Positions 33,755-41,726 of a DNA stretch of 58,017 nucleotides are shown here, piece by piece. Each line of letters opens with the position of its first letter. The first letter of the stretch is position 1. This DNA comes from a bacterium (GTDB taxonomy: Bacteria; Vulcanimicrobiota; Xenobia; Xenobiales; JADMJV01), in NCBI GenBank assembly GCA_018266105.1, contig JAFEBA010000132.1:5220-63236 (forward strand), given 5' to 3'. A program made the translations under genes and the position numbers. The notes below the pieces were generated by a model. It saw nothing but the letters and a program-made list of their open reading frames with translations, did not search any database and had not been told where the DNA came from.

Positions 33755-34353
33755 TCGGCCGGGGGGCCGCCCGATGTTTTTTCTAAACTGAGCAAACGTT
33801 CCACCGCTTGCATGAAGCTGCCGAAGCCTTCCGGCCTCTGGTTGGGTTGCCCCAGCACCCAGTGCTTCAGGGCAGGACTCTTGAGGCGAAACAGGGCTTG
33901 CACAGCGCCGGACTGGACTCGGCCGATATGCAAGACCTCACCCTTGAGTTTGACCAGATATTGGCGGTCGGGGAAGGCCTGGCGGAGCTCGTATTCCAGC
34001 CGGGCAATATAGATCGAAGGTCCGGACCACTCGAAGCTGCCCTGGATGCCTTCGAGGGCTTCCGACATTCTGGACAGGATGTCGGGGTCATTGTCTTCAT
34101 AAAGGGTCAGTTCGATCTCGTAACCCACGTGAGCTTTCAAGAGCTCTTTCAACTGGGCCATACTCAGTCGGCGACCGTTCACCCGTAGCCGCAGGCTATG
34201 CCCGTCCTGGTGTTCCTCCAAGCGTCCGACCAGCCGTTCGGAAATGAAACGGGCTCCTGGTTTGCCCAAGGTTCCGCTGCGTGGGGGTGGGGGAGCCGGT
34301 GCCGGCAAGATTCCGCCTTCGCGGACCGGCAGTTCTTGATATTCTTTGTGCAT
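33751..34353 (-). CDS. Hypothetical soluble protein following the PAS hybrid kinase
   Basis: The 200-aa protein begins at ATG 34353, 31 bp after the kinase stop, with AGGCGAG before the start. A longer frame (to 34503) would overlap the kinase. Residues 10-25 are Pro-rich, and 45-140 alternate strands and helices (RLVGRLEEHQDGHSLRLRVNGRRL; AHVGYEIELTLYEDND). No catalytic motif or signal is seen, and I recognise no family. Co-transcription with the kinase suggests an accessory role, which is inference. Confidence 0.65.
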   Translation of the reverse strand: MHKEYQELPVREGGILPAPAPPPPRSGTLGKPGARFISERLVGRLEEHQDGHSLRLRVNGRRLSMAQLKELLKAHVGYEIELTLYEDNDPDILSRMSEALEGIQGSFEWSGPSIYIARLEYELRQAFPDRQYLVKLKGEVLHIGRVQSGAVQALFRLKSPALKHWVLGQPNQRPEGFGSFMQAVERLLSLEKTSGGPPAD

Positions 34354-34384
34354 CTCGCCTGGTTCGGGCCCCTGGCGTCCGATC

Positions 34385-37057
34385 CTAGCCTGGTCTCTCA
34401 TCCAACAATTGCCGCACCTTGCTGGCCAGGGTGGTCGGCGTGAAGGGTTTTTGCAGGAAGGCTTCGCGACCCGGCCGGAGGTTTTCCAACTGAATTCGGT
34501 CATCGGTGTAACCGCTCACGAAGAGAACGGGCAAATCCGGGCGTTGGGCCCGGAGCTGGGCGGCCAGCTCGATCCCGCTCATTCCAGGCATAATCACGTC
34601 CGTGATCAGCAGATCGATAGAGCCCGGCTCGACTTCCAGGGCCAAGCGGGGATTGGATAAGGCCAGCACTTTGTAACCGTAGCCTTCCAGGGCCTTCCCG
34701 GCCACGGCCCGGACGGCCTGTTCATCTTCGACCCAGAGCAGAGTCTCGGCACCTGCCGCGGCTTGAACAACCGGTTCCGGAGCCGGGCTCTGAGGCTGCT
34801 CGTGAGCCACCGGGAAATTGATGTGAAAGGCGGTACCTTCACCTGGAGAAGAATCCACGTGAATGCTTCCGCCCCAGCGGGTCACTACTCCGTGGACCAC
34901 CGCCAGTCCCAATCCCGTCCCTTTGCCCAGTCCCTTGGTGGTAAAGAAGGGCTCGAAGATATGCTCCAGCATTTCTCCGTCGATGCCGTGTCCCTGGTCA
35001 GCGATCACCAGCCGAACCAGGTCCGGGTCGCGCTGGCTCAAGATTCGAAGCAGGCCGCCCTGAGGCATGGCGTCTCGAGCGTTGACCACCAGATTCATCA
35101 GCATCTGTTCAAATTGGGCCGGATCGATGCGGATAATACAGGGTTCCTTGGCGAACTCCAGCTGGCACTCGATGTTCTCGCCCAGCAGGCTGCGAATCAG
35201 CGCCAGGGATCGCTGGATCAGGGGGTGGATGTCGAGAACCTGTGGTTCCACCAGAGTTCGGCGGCCAAAGGCCAGCAGTTGCGAGGTCAAGGTTGCCGCT
35301 CTGTCACTGGCCTGACGGATGAAATCAAGGGCTTCCTGACTGGTCTCTTCGTCACTTTCTGCGGCCAAAAGCTCGGTGTAGCCCTGAATCACCGTCAACA
35401 AATTGTTGAAGTCGTGTGCCACTCCCCCGGCCAGGCGACCCACTGCCTCCATTTTCTGAGATTCGCGGAACTGATCTTCCAATTTTCGCTGATGGGTAAT
35501 GTCTTGAGTCACTCCCGAGAGCTTCTCCACCTGGCCGTTCGGTCCCAGACTGGGGTTGGCCCAAACCCGGATCCAATTGATCCGACCGTCTCGAACCAGA
35601 CGAAATTGTTGATCATAGGCCAGACCCTCTTTCAATGTCTGGCTCCAGGCCTGTTGCGCCCCCTCCAGGTCGGCCGGATGGATCAAGGTGACGATCCGCT
35701 CCAGCGGAATGGCCGCGCCGTTCTGAAGACAAAAGGTCCGTCCGGCCAGGTCGTAAACCCAATTGGTCAGGCGCGCGATTTCATTCGCTCTTTGCAGGGC
35801 TCGTTCGGTTTCCAGACGGTCGGTGATGTCCAGACAGGCACCGATCAGGTGAGTTGGCCGGCCCCGCTCGTCCTGTTCCACCTTGCCGTTACTTTCCAGA
35901 ACACGAATGTCACCGTCGGGCCGCAGGATTCGCTCGCGAGTGTGAAAGGCCGAGCGCTCCCGCAGAGCGGTTTGGATGGCCTGCTGCAACGGCTCTCGGT
36001 CCTCACTGTGCACCTGCTCAAAGAAGGCCTCCAGGCTGGGAGTAAAAGTCTCTGGGTCGACCCCATAAATTCGATACAGTGAATCCGACCAGGTCAGCTG
36101 ATTGGTCAATAAGTTCATTTCGAAGTGACCCAGTCCAGCAATCTGCTGGGCCTCCAGCAAGAGCTGACGCTGTCGCTCCAAATCGGTGTGGGCCTGTCTT
36201 CGTTCGCTGATATCACTGACCAGCGCCAGAATTCGAATTTCTCCGTGGTTTCGAAAGAGTCGACCGCGGACCTCAACGGGGAAGCTGCTGCCGTCCTGGC
36301 GACGGTGCCTGGACTCGAACTGAAATTCCGGATGGGCGGGCTGGTCCGAGTCGATTTCAAGGGGCAGTCGTTCTGGCCGGAAATCCGGGTTGAACAAGGA
36401 AATGGGCTTGCCGATGAGCTGACTTGGAGAGTATTGCAGGGAGTCGCAAGCGCCGCGATTGACGTCCAGAATGATCCGGTCCTTGTCCAGAAGAAAAATG
36501 CCATCCTTGGCCTGGTCAACCAGGATCCGGTAACGCTCTTCGCTCTCGCGTAACTGGGAGACCGCCCGGTCGGACTGCACGGCCAGACAGGCCAGGTGCT
36601 GGGCTCGCTGCATCCAGAGCAGGTAGAGTGGTTCAGGCTCGGTCGGCTCCGAGAAATAGACGGCAAAAGTGCCCAAAACCTGGCCGCGAGCCAGAATCGG
36701 AGTGGACCAGCAGGCTCGCAAGCCTTCCTGCTGGGCCAGGTCGCGGAACTGATCCCAACGAGGATCTTTCTGGATATCTGAGACCAGCACTGGCTGCGCC
36801 AGATAAGCAGCCGTCCCACAAGAGCCCACCGACGGTCCAATGCGGAGTCCGTCGATGGCCCCATTGTAGGCCGAAGAGAGACTGGGAGCGGCGGCCAGAC
36901 GTAAGCATCCGCCTTCGAGCAGCAGAATCGAGGCTCTACTGCCTGGCAATAGCTCTTCCAGCATCAGCACCAGCTTGGGCAAAATCGAATCCAGAGGCGC
37001 ATGCAGCGCGATGTCCTCGAGGATCGTATTTTGCCAATTTTGCTCGGTATCCAACAA
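34385..37057 (-). CDS. GAF-PAS-PAS-PAS hybrid histidine kinase with C-terminal receiver
   Basis: The 890-aa soluble protein opens with a GAF domain (about 15-165) and then three PAS/PAC units (about 170-520). HisKA follows with the VAHDFNNLLTVIQGYTELL block, whose His is the phospho-acceptor, and then HATPase boxes. A receiver with WVEDEQ and the Asp of LLITDVIMPGMSG ends the chain. The H-D-F-N-N form is typical of large cytoplasmic hybrid kinases. The start is TTG 37057 with GGGA nearby. It is followed by the 200-aa hypothetical gene. The ligands of the GAF and PAS domains are unknown. Confidence 0.9.
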   Translation of the reverse strand: MLDTEQNWQNTILEDIALHAPLDSILPKLVLMLEELLPGSRASILLLEGGCLRLAAAPSLSSAYNGAIDGLRIGPSVGSCGTAAYLAQPVLVSDIQKDPRWDQFRDLAQQEGLRACWSTPILARGQVLGTFAVYFSEPTEPEPLYLLWMQRAQHLACLAVQSDRAVSQLRESEERYRILVDQAKDGIFLLDKDRIILDVNRGACDSLQYSPSQLIGKPISLFNPDFRPERLPLEIDSDQPAHPEFQFESRHRRQDGSSFPVEVRGRLFRNHGEIRILALVSDISERRQAHTDLERQRQLLLEAQQIAGLGHFEMNLLTNQLTWSDSLYRIYGVDPETFTPSLEAFFEQVHSEDREPLQQAIQTALRERSAFHTRERILRPDGDIRVLESNGKVEQDERGRPTHLIGACLDITDRLETERALQRANEIARLTNWVYDLAGRTFCLQNGAAIPLERIVTLIHPADLEGAQQAWSQTLKEGLAYDQQFRLVRDGRINWIRVWANPSLGPNGQVEKLSGVTQDITHQRKLEDQFRESQKMEAVGRLAGGVAHDFNNLLTVIQGYTELLAAESDEETSQEALDFIRQASDRAATLTSQLLAFGRRTLVEPQVLDIHPLIQRSLALIRSLLGENIECQLEFAKEPCIIRIDPAQFEQMLMNLVVNARDAMPQGGLLRILSQRDPDLVRLVIADQGHGIDGEMLEHIFEPFFTTKGLGKGTGLGLAVVHGVVTRWGGSIHVDSSPGEGTAFHINFPVAHEQPQSPAPEPVVQAAAGAETLLWVEDEQAVRAVAGKALEGYGYKVLALSNPRLALEVEPGSIDLLITDVIMPGMSGIELAAQLRAQRPDLPVLFVSGYTDDRIQLENLRPGREAFLQKPFTPTTLASKVRQLLDERPG

Positions 37058-37128
37058 AGCGCGTTCCCTACGATAGTATTCGCGCTTCGATCACTATTGC
37101 CTACTGAACTGGACCTCTGAAATTGATT

Positions 37129-37584
37129 TTAATGAGCAGGCGGACGGGTGGGGCGATTGGCTTTCAGCTGTTCTAGAGTTGCCTCGGCACCTTGCTGGTC
37201 GCCCTGCTGCAACTGCGACTTGAGCTGACTCTTGAGAGACTGATTGGGATCGTTGGCCCGGGTTGGATGGCTGGCATCCAGTTGGGAGATTGTGTTCAGC
37301 GCGCCCTGCAGGTCACCACTCTGAATTTGGGATTCCAGCTGCTCAGGGCTTGGCGCCGAACCCGACTGCGTGCCTTGAGCGACCTGGTTCTGGGACATCG
37401 CCTCCAGGGCTTCGGGGCTGAAGCTTAGACTGGCGTCTCCGGCCGTGTTTTGCATCTGGTTGGGACTCTGTCCGGGCTGGGAATGTCCCAGTCGTTGCAC
37501 CGCCTGCTGAAAGTTGTTCTGGCTGCGCTGGGGAGCGAAGGTTCCCGTGAACTGCGAGCGATTTGGGCCGATCGGAAATGACAT
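37129..37584 (-). CDS. Gln/Ser-rich hypothetical protein
   Basis: The 151-aa protein has a disordered N-terminus (GPNRSQFTGTFAPQRSQNNFQ) and repeated Gln/Ser segments, with helical stretches such as LESQIQSGDLQGALNTISQL and LKSQLQQGDQQGAEATLEQL that look like a degenerate tandem repeat (two related copies). AGGAGG is well placed before ATG 37584. There is no signal or transmembrane segment. The disordered start resembles several other window proteins (see findings). It is 71 bp upstream of the hybrid kinase. Confidence 0.7.
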   Translation of the reverse strand: MSFPIGPNRSQFTGTFAPQRSQNNFQQAVQRLGHSQPGQSPNQMQNTAGDASLSFSPEALEAMSQNQVAQGTQSGSAPSPEQLESQIQSGDLQGALNTISQLDASHPTRANDPNQSLKSQLKSQLQQGDQQGAEATLEQLKANRPTRPPAH

Positions 37585-37652
37585 GTCTGATCCTCCTGTG
37601 ATTCCCCCCTACACAGTCTAGGCAAAGTCCATGACAGCAAGATTTCCGCAGC

Positions 37653-37665
37653 TAAGCCCGGCTTA
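37653..37665. other. 13-bp palindrome TAAGCC-C-GGCTTA
   Basis: A perfect inverted repeat lies about 70 bp upstream of the 37584 start, adjacent to the T run of the terminator of the 37686 gene. It may be an operator for the Gln/Ser-rich gene, or simply part of the terminator region. Confidence 0.35.
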
Positions 37666-37687
37666 AAAAGCGCCTGAATTTGCGCTT
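37666..37687 (-). terminator. Rho-independent terminator of the YaiI/YqxD gene
   Basis: Read on the minus strand, AAGCGC and GCGCTT form a 6-bp stem with an 8-nt loop followed by a T run. The hairpin overlaps the stop codon of the 37686-38138 gene. Confidence 0.7.
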
Positions 37688-38138
37688 AAGACCGAGGCCG
37701 ATGGAGAAAGGCGTTGAGTGCATTGGCGAAGCGTTGAGCGTCCTTCTTGGTGTAAGGAGGCGGTCCACCCCCGCTGAGCAGGTCGGCCCCGCGCAGGTCG
37801 GCCATGAGGTCGCGCAGGGCCAGTCGCTCTCCCACGTTCTGCCCGGTGTAGAGGGAGCCTCGCGGGTCGAGGGCTTCCGCCCCTTTAGAGACTACCCGGC
37901 TGGCCAGCGGTATGTCGGCGGTCACAACCAGGTCGCCGGGGCTGACTCGCTCTACAATCCAGTGGTCGGCCACGTCTGCGCCGGCCTCAACCAGCACCGT
38001 GGAAAGAAAGGGGCTGTCTGGCACCCGCAGGGTTTTATTGGCCACCAGCACCAGAGTTACGCCCAGTCGTTGGGCGGCCCTGAAGAGAAGGTCGCGCGCA
38101 TTGGCGGGTAGTGCATCGCCGTCAGCCCAAATCGTCAT
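37686..38138 (-). CDS. YaiI/YqxD family (DUF188) protein
   Basis: The 150-aa protein matches the DUF188 family of about 150 aa: IWADGDALP near the start, ANARDLLFRAAQRLGV, a VVTADIPLASRVV strand and a C-terminal GGPPPYTKKDAQRFANAL. The family has a PIN-like nuclease fold with acidic residues (D6 and D8 here), but its biological role is not settled. ATG 38138 has AGGAAGG about 9 bp upstream; an earlier start at 38195 would add residues absent from the family. A terminator follows directly. Confidence 0.85.
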   Translation of the reverse strand: MTIWADGDALPANARDLLFRAAQRLGVTLVLVANKTLRVPDSPFLSTVLVEAGADVADHWIVERVSPGDLVVTADIPLASRVVSKGAEALDPRGSLYTGQNVGERLALRDLMADLRGADLLSGGGPPPYTKKDAQRFANALNAFLHRPRS

Positions 38139-38259
38139 GCCCGGCCCTTCCTGTTCGGCTGCTTGATTCCGGCTTGGAGGGCCAGCGCGTCGCAAACTGT
38201 TCTTAAGCTTTTATCGAAATTGCAACAAGTCGGTTCGATTTTTAAGCTAAAGTTTACCT

Positions 38260-39555
38260 GTGGATTCTCTCAAGAGCAGCCCGAGCACAACCCCCACAGC
38301 GCTCGCCTCAAGGCCGGCTCGCAGCTCGGCCCCGGGCCCGGCCCAGTCTACGTCCGCCCAGGCGGTTGAGCCCCAGGACACGGTTCAGCTTTCCACTCCC
38401 CGGGTAACCGGTAGCTGGCTGAAGGACAAAATGCGTGAGGTGCGTCCGGGAGCGCTGTTTGCTCTGGATGATTTTCAACCCTTGGGCGGCCAGGCCGTAC
38501 CCGGGCCTCTGGCGGGTGCCGAGTGGCTGGCCAGCCACGGTGGTGGGGTGCTGGATACGGCAAAAAAAGAAGGTTTTTCCGGCCAGGCCATCCCGTTGGA
38601 GATCAATCGCCCCCTTTCAGATGCCCAGCGCCAGCAAAAGTACGCTGAACTGACCGAGCTTTGGAGCCAGGACAAAAGTCCGCAAGAGCTGCAAAAATCT
38701 CTGTATGAGCGGGCCGTCGTGAACCGTACTCGCTTGCTCGATAATGCCACCACCAGCCTGGATGATCTCAGCCAGGCCGGAGCACATGACAGCGTGGTCA
38801 ACATTTCCGCCAGCGGCAGCCAGGCCGCCACGGTCGACCGGCTGTTGCGACGCATGGTCCCTACCGACAAGAACAACCCCGAGGCGGTGGCCGAGGCCCG
38901 AGCCGAACGAGCCAAGTTCGCCAAGGCTTTTGGAGTCAACGACGCGGACCTGTCCAGCGAGCAGGACGAAGTGGTCGGCGCTGCCCGACAGAAGATTTTT
39001 CAGGGCGTGGTCGACCTGGTGGGCAAGACCCAGAGCGACCCGCGCCTGGTGACCTCCAAGAAAGAGTACGATGCCGCCGTTCAACACTTTGAGGCGGGGA
39101 ACAACTCGGTGGTGGTGGCCGCCGGCAACGAAGGCCAGGTCAAGGACTTCTGGGAGAAGGGCGCCTTCGGGCGACCTCTGAGCGTGCCCCAGGATTTCAC
39201 CCGCAACGACCTGGGCAGCCCCGAGAGCACGGTGGTGGGAGCCACTCGGGACTGGCAGGGCACACCTTATCCGGCCGAATACAACAATCAGTTTTCGGGA
39301 GTGACTCTTTACGCCAACGGTTATGAAGGCGACGGTAAACCCAAGGCGGACGAAGGCACCTCCTTCGCCGCTCCTCGCGTGTCGGCCGCCATGGCCGGTC
39401 TGCACGGCAAGTTCCCGGGGATGAGCAGCAGTCAGATCGAGACTCTTCTGCGCAACCGTCTGACCGGTTCGCTACCCGACTACTACGGTGCCACTGTGCT
39501 TCCGGTGCTGGATGAGAAGCAAACCGCCAGCTTTCTGCGGCAAGGCACCTTCTAA
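38260..39555 (+). CDS. Subtilisin-like (S8) serine peptidase, compact N-terminus with helical insert
   Basis: The 431-aa protein lacks a signal peptide and has a Ser/Pro/Ala-rich disordered N-terminus. The catalytic parts are D70 or D71 (FALDDF), H93 (ASHGGGV), oxyanion N290 (VVVAAGNEG) and S368 (GTSFAAPRVSA). A helical insert of about 130 residues lies between the VVNISASGSQ strand and the oxyanion strand. The chain ends in LRQGTF. A paralogue at 48181-49416 ends MRKGTF. The conserved triad suggests an active protease, but how it leaves the cell is unclear. GTG start; an AAAGTTTACCTG stretch just before it also occurs upstream of the His-rich gene. Confidence 0.8.
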   Translation: MDSLKSSPSTTPTALASRPARSSAPGPAQSTSAQAVEPQDTVQLSTPRVTGSWLKDKMREVRPGALFALDDFQPLGGQAVPGPLAGAEWLASHGGGVLDTAKKEGFSGQAIPLEINRPLSDAQRQQKYAELTELWSQDKSPQELQKSLYERAVVNRTRLLDNATTSLDDLSQAGAHDSVVNISASGSQAATVDRLLRRMVPTDKNNPEAVAEARAERAKFAKAFGVNDADLSSEQDEVVGAARQKIFQGVVDLVGKTQSDPRLVTSKKEYDAAVQHFEAGNNSVVVAAGNEGQVKDFWEKGAFGRPLSVPQDFTRNDLGSPESTVVGATRDWQGTPYPAEYNNQFSGVTLYANGYEGDGKPKADEGTSFAAPRVSAAMAGLHGKFPGMSSSQIETLLRNRLTGSLPDYYGATVLPVLDEKQTASFLRQGTF

Positions 39556-39575
39556 GCCTTACTTCGCGCCTCTCC

Positions 39576-40046
39576 TCAGCGCTTCGCTTCCTGTAAGCTC
39601 GCCAGTTTCTCCCGCACTTCCGAGGAGTCGCAGAGGAATTGGCCCAGCGCTCGTCCTTCGGGAGTGGCCAGATAGGCATGATAACGCCAACTGTTCTCAC
39701 CCACCGGCTCGCGATCAAGAAAGACCAGGGTGTAAGCCTCCGGCAGTGAGGTTGCCAACAACTCCGGCGGCAAAGCTGGCGACAGCAGCGTGAGCGTCTC
39801 GTTGGAGCTGCCCGAATAGGGGGTCTGGAGCCCCCCGCTTTCCAACACCAGCATCTTCCCCTGCTTAAAGGCGGCCGGGGGCTGGGGGCTGTTGCGGACC
39901 TGAAAGAAGATCTTGGTCAGGTGGTTGAGCTCGTGCTGACTCAGCTTGGGTGGCCCCGTGCGTGGCATTAATATGGTTAGAAAGACCAGTGCGCTGGCCG
40001 CGCCCGCGCCCAAGATCATCATAAAGATCGCTTTTAGAACATTCAT
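39576..40046 (-). CDS. Membrane-anchored or secreted hypothetical protein
   Basis: The 156-aa protein begins MNVLKAIFMMILGAGAASALVFL, a hydrophobic signal-anchor, followed by a soluble part with a TLVFLDREPVGENSW strand region. ATG 40046 is preferred: the frame opens to 40256, but that would overlap the divergent 40128 gene, and the signal-anchor begins at 40046. GGGGGGAG lies 15 bp upstream. The C-terminal half has mixed strands and helices and no known motif. It is convergent with the subtilase (20-bp gap) and divergent from the inhibitor-like gene. Confidence 0.65.
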   Translation of the reverse strand: MNVLKAIFMMILGAGAASALVFLTILMPRTGPPKLSQHELNHLTKIFFQVRNSPQPPAAFKQGKMLVLESGGLQTPYSGSSNETLTLLSPALPPELLATSLPEAYTLVFLDREPVGENSWRYHAYLATPEGRALGQFLCDSSEVREKLASLQEAKR

Positions 40047-40127
40047 AGCGAGTGGATTCTCCCCCCTGCGCACAATTCGATGTGCCGGTTGGGAAGATCC
40101 TTCGTTCGGATGCACACGGGGATCTGA

Positions 40128-40526
40128 ATGCTGAAGGTCGAATCTCACCGCATGAAGATACGAGACCTGCTGCTTTCCTGGCTTTTCCTCCCGGGAATGG
40201 CCCTGGCCAGTCCCGAGCTGGTCGTGGGAGTGAAGGACAACTTGACCACCGTTCATTTAAGTCCGGGTCAGAATTTGACTGTTCAGATCGAACCGATTCT
40301 TAAGAATGATCCGATTCCCGGGCGAAAGTGGACCTATCTGGCCCCCACCAATCTGGGCAAGCCTCTGAAATTTCTGGGCGAATCTCAAAGAGGCCGGCTT
40401 CAGATCTTTCGCTTTCAATGCCAGAGTGAGGGGCGGGACATCTTGAGCATGCCCTTGTGCACCAAGAAAGATGGCCGCTGGGACGGTCTCGTGAACAGCT
40501 ACAAACTCGAGGTGATCTGTCCCTAG
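40128..40526 (+). CDS. Secreted small protein, chagasin-like (I42) inhibitor candidate
   Basis: The 132-aa protein has a signal peptide (IRDLLLSWLFLPGMALA). The mature part reads as a small beta-sandwich. NDPIPGRKW sits where chagasin-family cysteine-protease inhibitors have N-P-x-T-G-x-x-W, a GRLQIFRFQCQSEGRDIL segment parallels the G-x-G-G-x-x-x-F-x-F region, and GRWDGLVNSYKLEV resembles the R-P-W loop and last strand. The match is by eye only. Start at ATG 40128 (GGGGAT nearby), with ATG 40152 also possible. Confidence 0.5.
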   Translation: MLKVESHRMKIRDLLLSWLFLPGMALASPELVVGVKDNLTTVHLSPGQNLTVQIEPILKNDPIPGRKWTYLAPTNLGKPLKFLGESQRGRLQIFRFQCQSEGRDILSMPLCTKKDGRWDGLVNSYKLEVICP

Positions 40527-40607
40527 GTAGAACCGGGACAAATTTCCCGGCAGGCACAGTACGCCAATCGCCGCGCGGGTCCGAAAGATTCCGTCTACAC
40601 TGAGGCT

Positions 40608-41027
40608 ATGCAAAGCACTCACCCGGGAAGAAACCTCGCCAAGCTGGCCGGGCTGGCCTCGACCGGTCTGGCATTTCTCAGCCTCGACCTGCTCTTTCTG
40701 GGGGTTCTGGCTCGTCAATTCTATCAGGACGCCCTGGGCTCCCTGATGCGTCCTCAGCCTCTGGCCGGTCCGGCCGCGACCTTTTACCTGCTCTACATTC
40801 TGGCGGTTTGGAATGTGGCCGTCCGCCCCTCTCTCGGCTTCGCTCGGGCTTTTGCCAGAGGAGCTTTGATCGGGGCAGTGGCCTACGGAACTTACGAACT
40901 CACCAATTGGAGCCTGATCAACGGCTGGCCCCCGCGGCTTGTCCCGGTGGACTGCGCCTGGGGCACATTGCTCACCGGAGTGTCCGCCGCCCTGGGCGCA
41001 AGTGTCCAACAGAAGTTCGGCCAGTGA
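40608..41027 (+). CDS. DUF2177 family membrane protein
   Basis: The 139-aa protein has four hydrophobic segments. LDLLFLGVLARQFYQDALG and GALIGAVAYGTYELTNWSLINGW are the diagnostic DUF2177 blocks, with DCAWGTLLTG near the end. The family is of unknown function. It is followed by a convergent isochorismatase gene 1 bp away. Confidence 0.85.
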   Translation: MQSTHPGRNLAKLAGLASTGLAFLSLDLLFLGVLARQFYQDALGSLMRPQPLAGPAATFYLLYILAVWNVAVRPSLGFARAFARGALIGAVAYGTYELTNWSLINGWPPRLVPVDCAWGTLLTGVSAALGASVQQKFGQ

Positions 41028-41028
41028 G

Positions 41029-41706
41029 CTAGTGCGCTGCCCGGGGAGCGACGACCTGAGGATTTTGGGCCGACTGAGCAGCGTGGTGCACCATGGTGTA
41101 GGCATACTCCACTCCCACCCCATAGGCTCCGGCCTGATCCTTCAATAGCTTCATCAGATTGTCGTAATGCTCTCGACGTGCCCAGTCGCGCTGCCATTCC
41201 AGCAGAGCGGGAATGGTGGTCAAGCGCACCGCGCCGGCCTGTACCATGCGTGACAGAGAGGCTTCCTGGGCGGCCGTGGAGGTCGCCCCGCAGCAGTCCT
41301 CGACCACGTAGATATTGTAGCCCTCACCCAGCATTTCGATGGTCGGCCAGGTCACGCAGACTTCGGTCCAGAGGCCGGTCATCAAAATGTTCTTGCGTCC
41401 GGTGGCCTTGATCGCTTCCCGAAAGCCGGCGTCGTCCCAAGAATTCATGGAGGTTCTCTCGATCACTTGCTGACCCGGGAAAACATCCAGCAGTTGGGGC
41501 CAGATGTAGCCGGAGAAGCTTTCCGTCTCCACCGCCGTGAGCACGCTGGGAACATTGAATTCCCGGGCCACCTTGGCCAGGAGCGTGACATTGTTGATCA
41601 GACTGGCCCGGTCGATATTGGCCACGCCAAAGGTCATCTGGGGCTGATGGTCGATGAAGACGACGGCCGAGTCTTCGGCCGTAAAGAGCTTGTGATAATG
41701 GTTCAA
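41029..41706 (-). CDS. Isochorismatase-family hydrolase (YcaC-like)
   Basis: The 225-aa protein shows the cysteine hydrolase fold: FIDHQPQM with catalytic Asp19, RTSMNSWDD, and the nucleophile Cys in LWTEVCVTWP, followed by YNIYVVEDCCGATS. TGRKNILMTGLWTEVC is typical of YcaC. The lysine of the usual D-K-C triad cannot be placed with certainty. The substrate of YcaC relatives is not settled. It is 20 bp downstream of the amidohydrolase gene, so the two are probably one operon for turning over an amide or heterocyclic compound; that is inference. Confidence 0.83.
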   Translation of the reverse strand: MNHYHKLFTAEDSAVVFIDHQPQMTFGVANIDRASLINNVTLLAKVAREFNVPSVLTAVETESFSGYIWPQLLDVFPGQQVIERTSMNSWDDAGFREAIKATGRKNILMTGLWTEVCVTWPTIEMLGEGYNIYVVEDCCGATSTAAQEASLSRMVQAGAVRLTTIPALLEWQRDWARREHYDNLMKLLKDQAGAYGVGVEYAYTMVHHAAQSAQNPQVVAPRAAH

Positions 41707-41726
41707 ATTGCCTCCTTGAGTTTTCT

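Noticed and set aside
34763..36082. Plus-strand 439-aa open frame opposite the hybrid kinase
   Set aside because: The kinase has clear domains in the other frame; the shadow protein has no recognisable motif.
40531..40550. CCGGGA/TCCCGG hairpin after the inhibitor-like gene as a terminator
   Set aside because: Short stem and no T run, so it is too weak to report.
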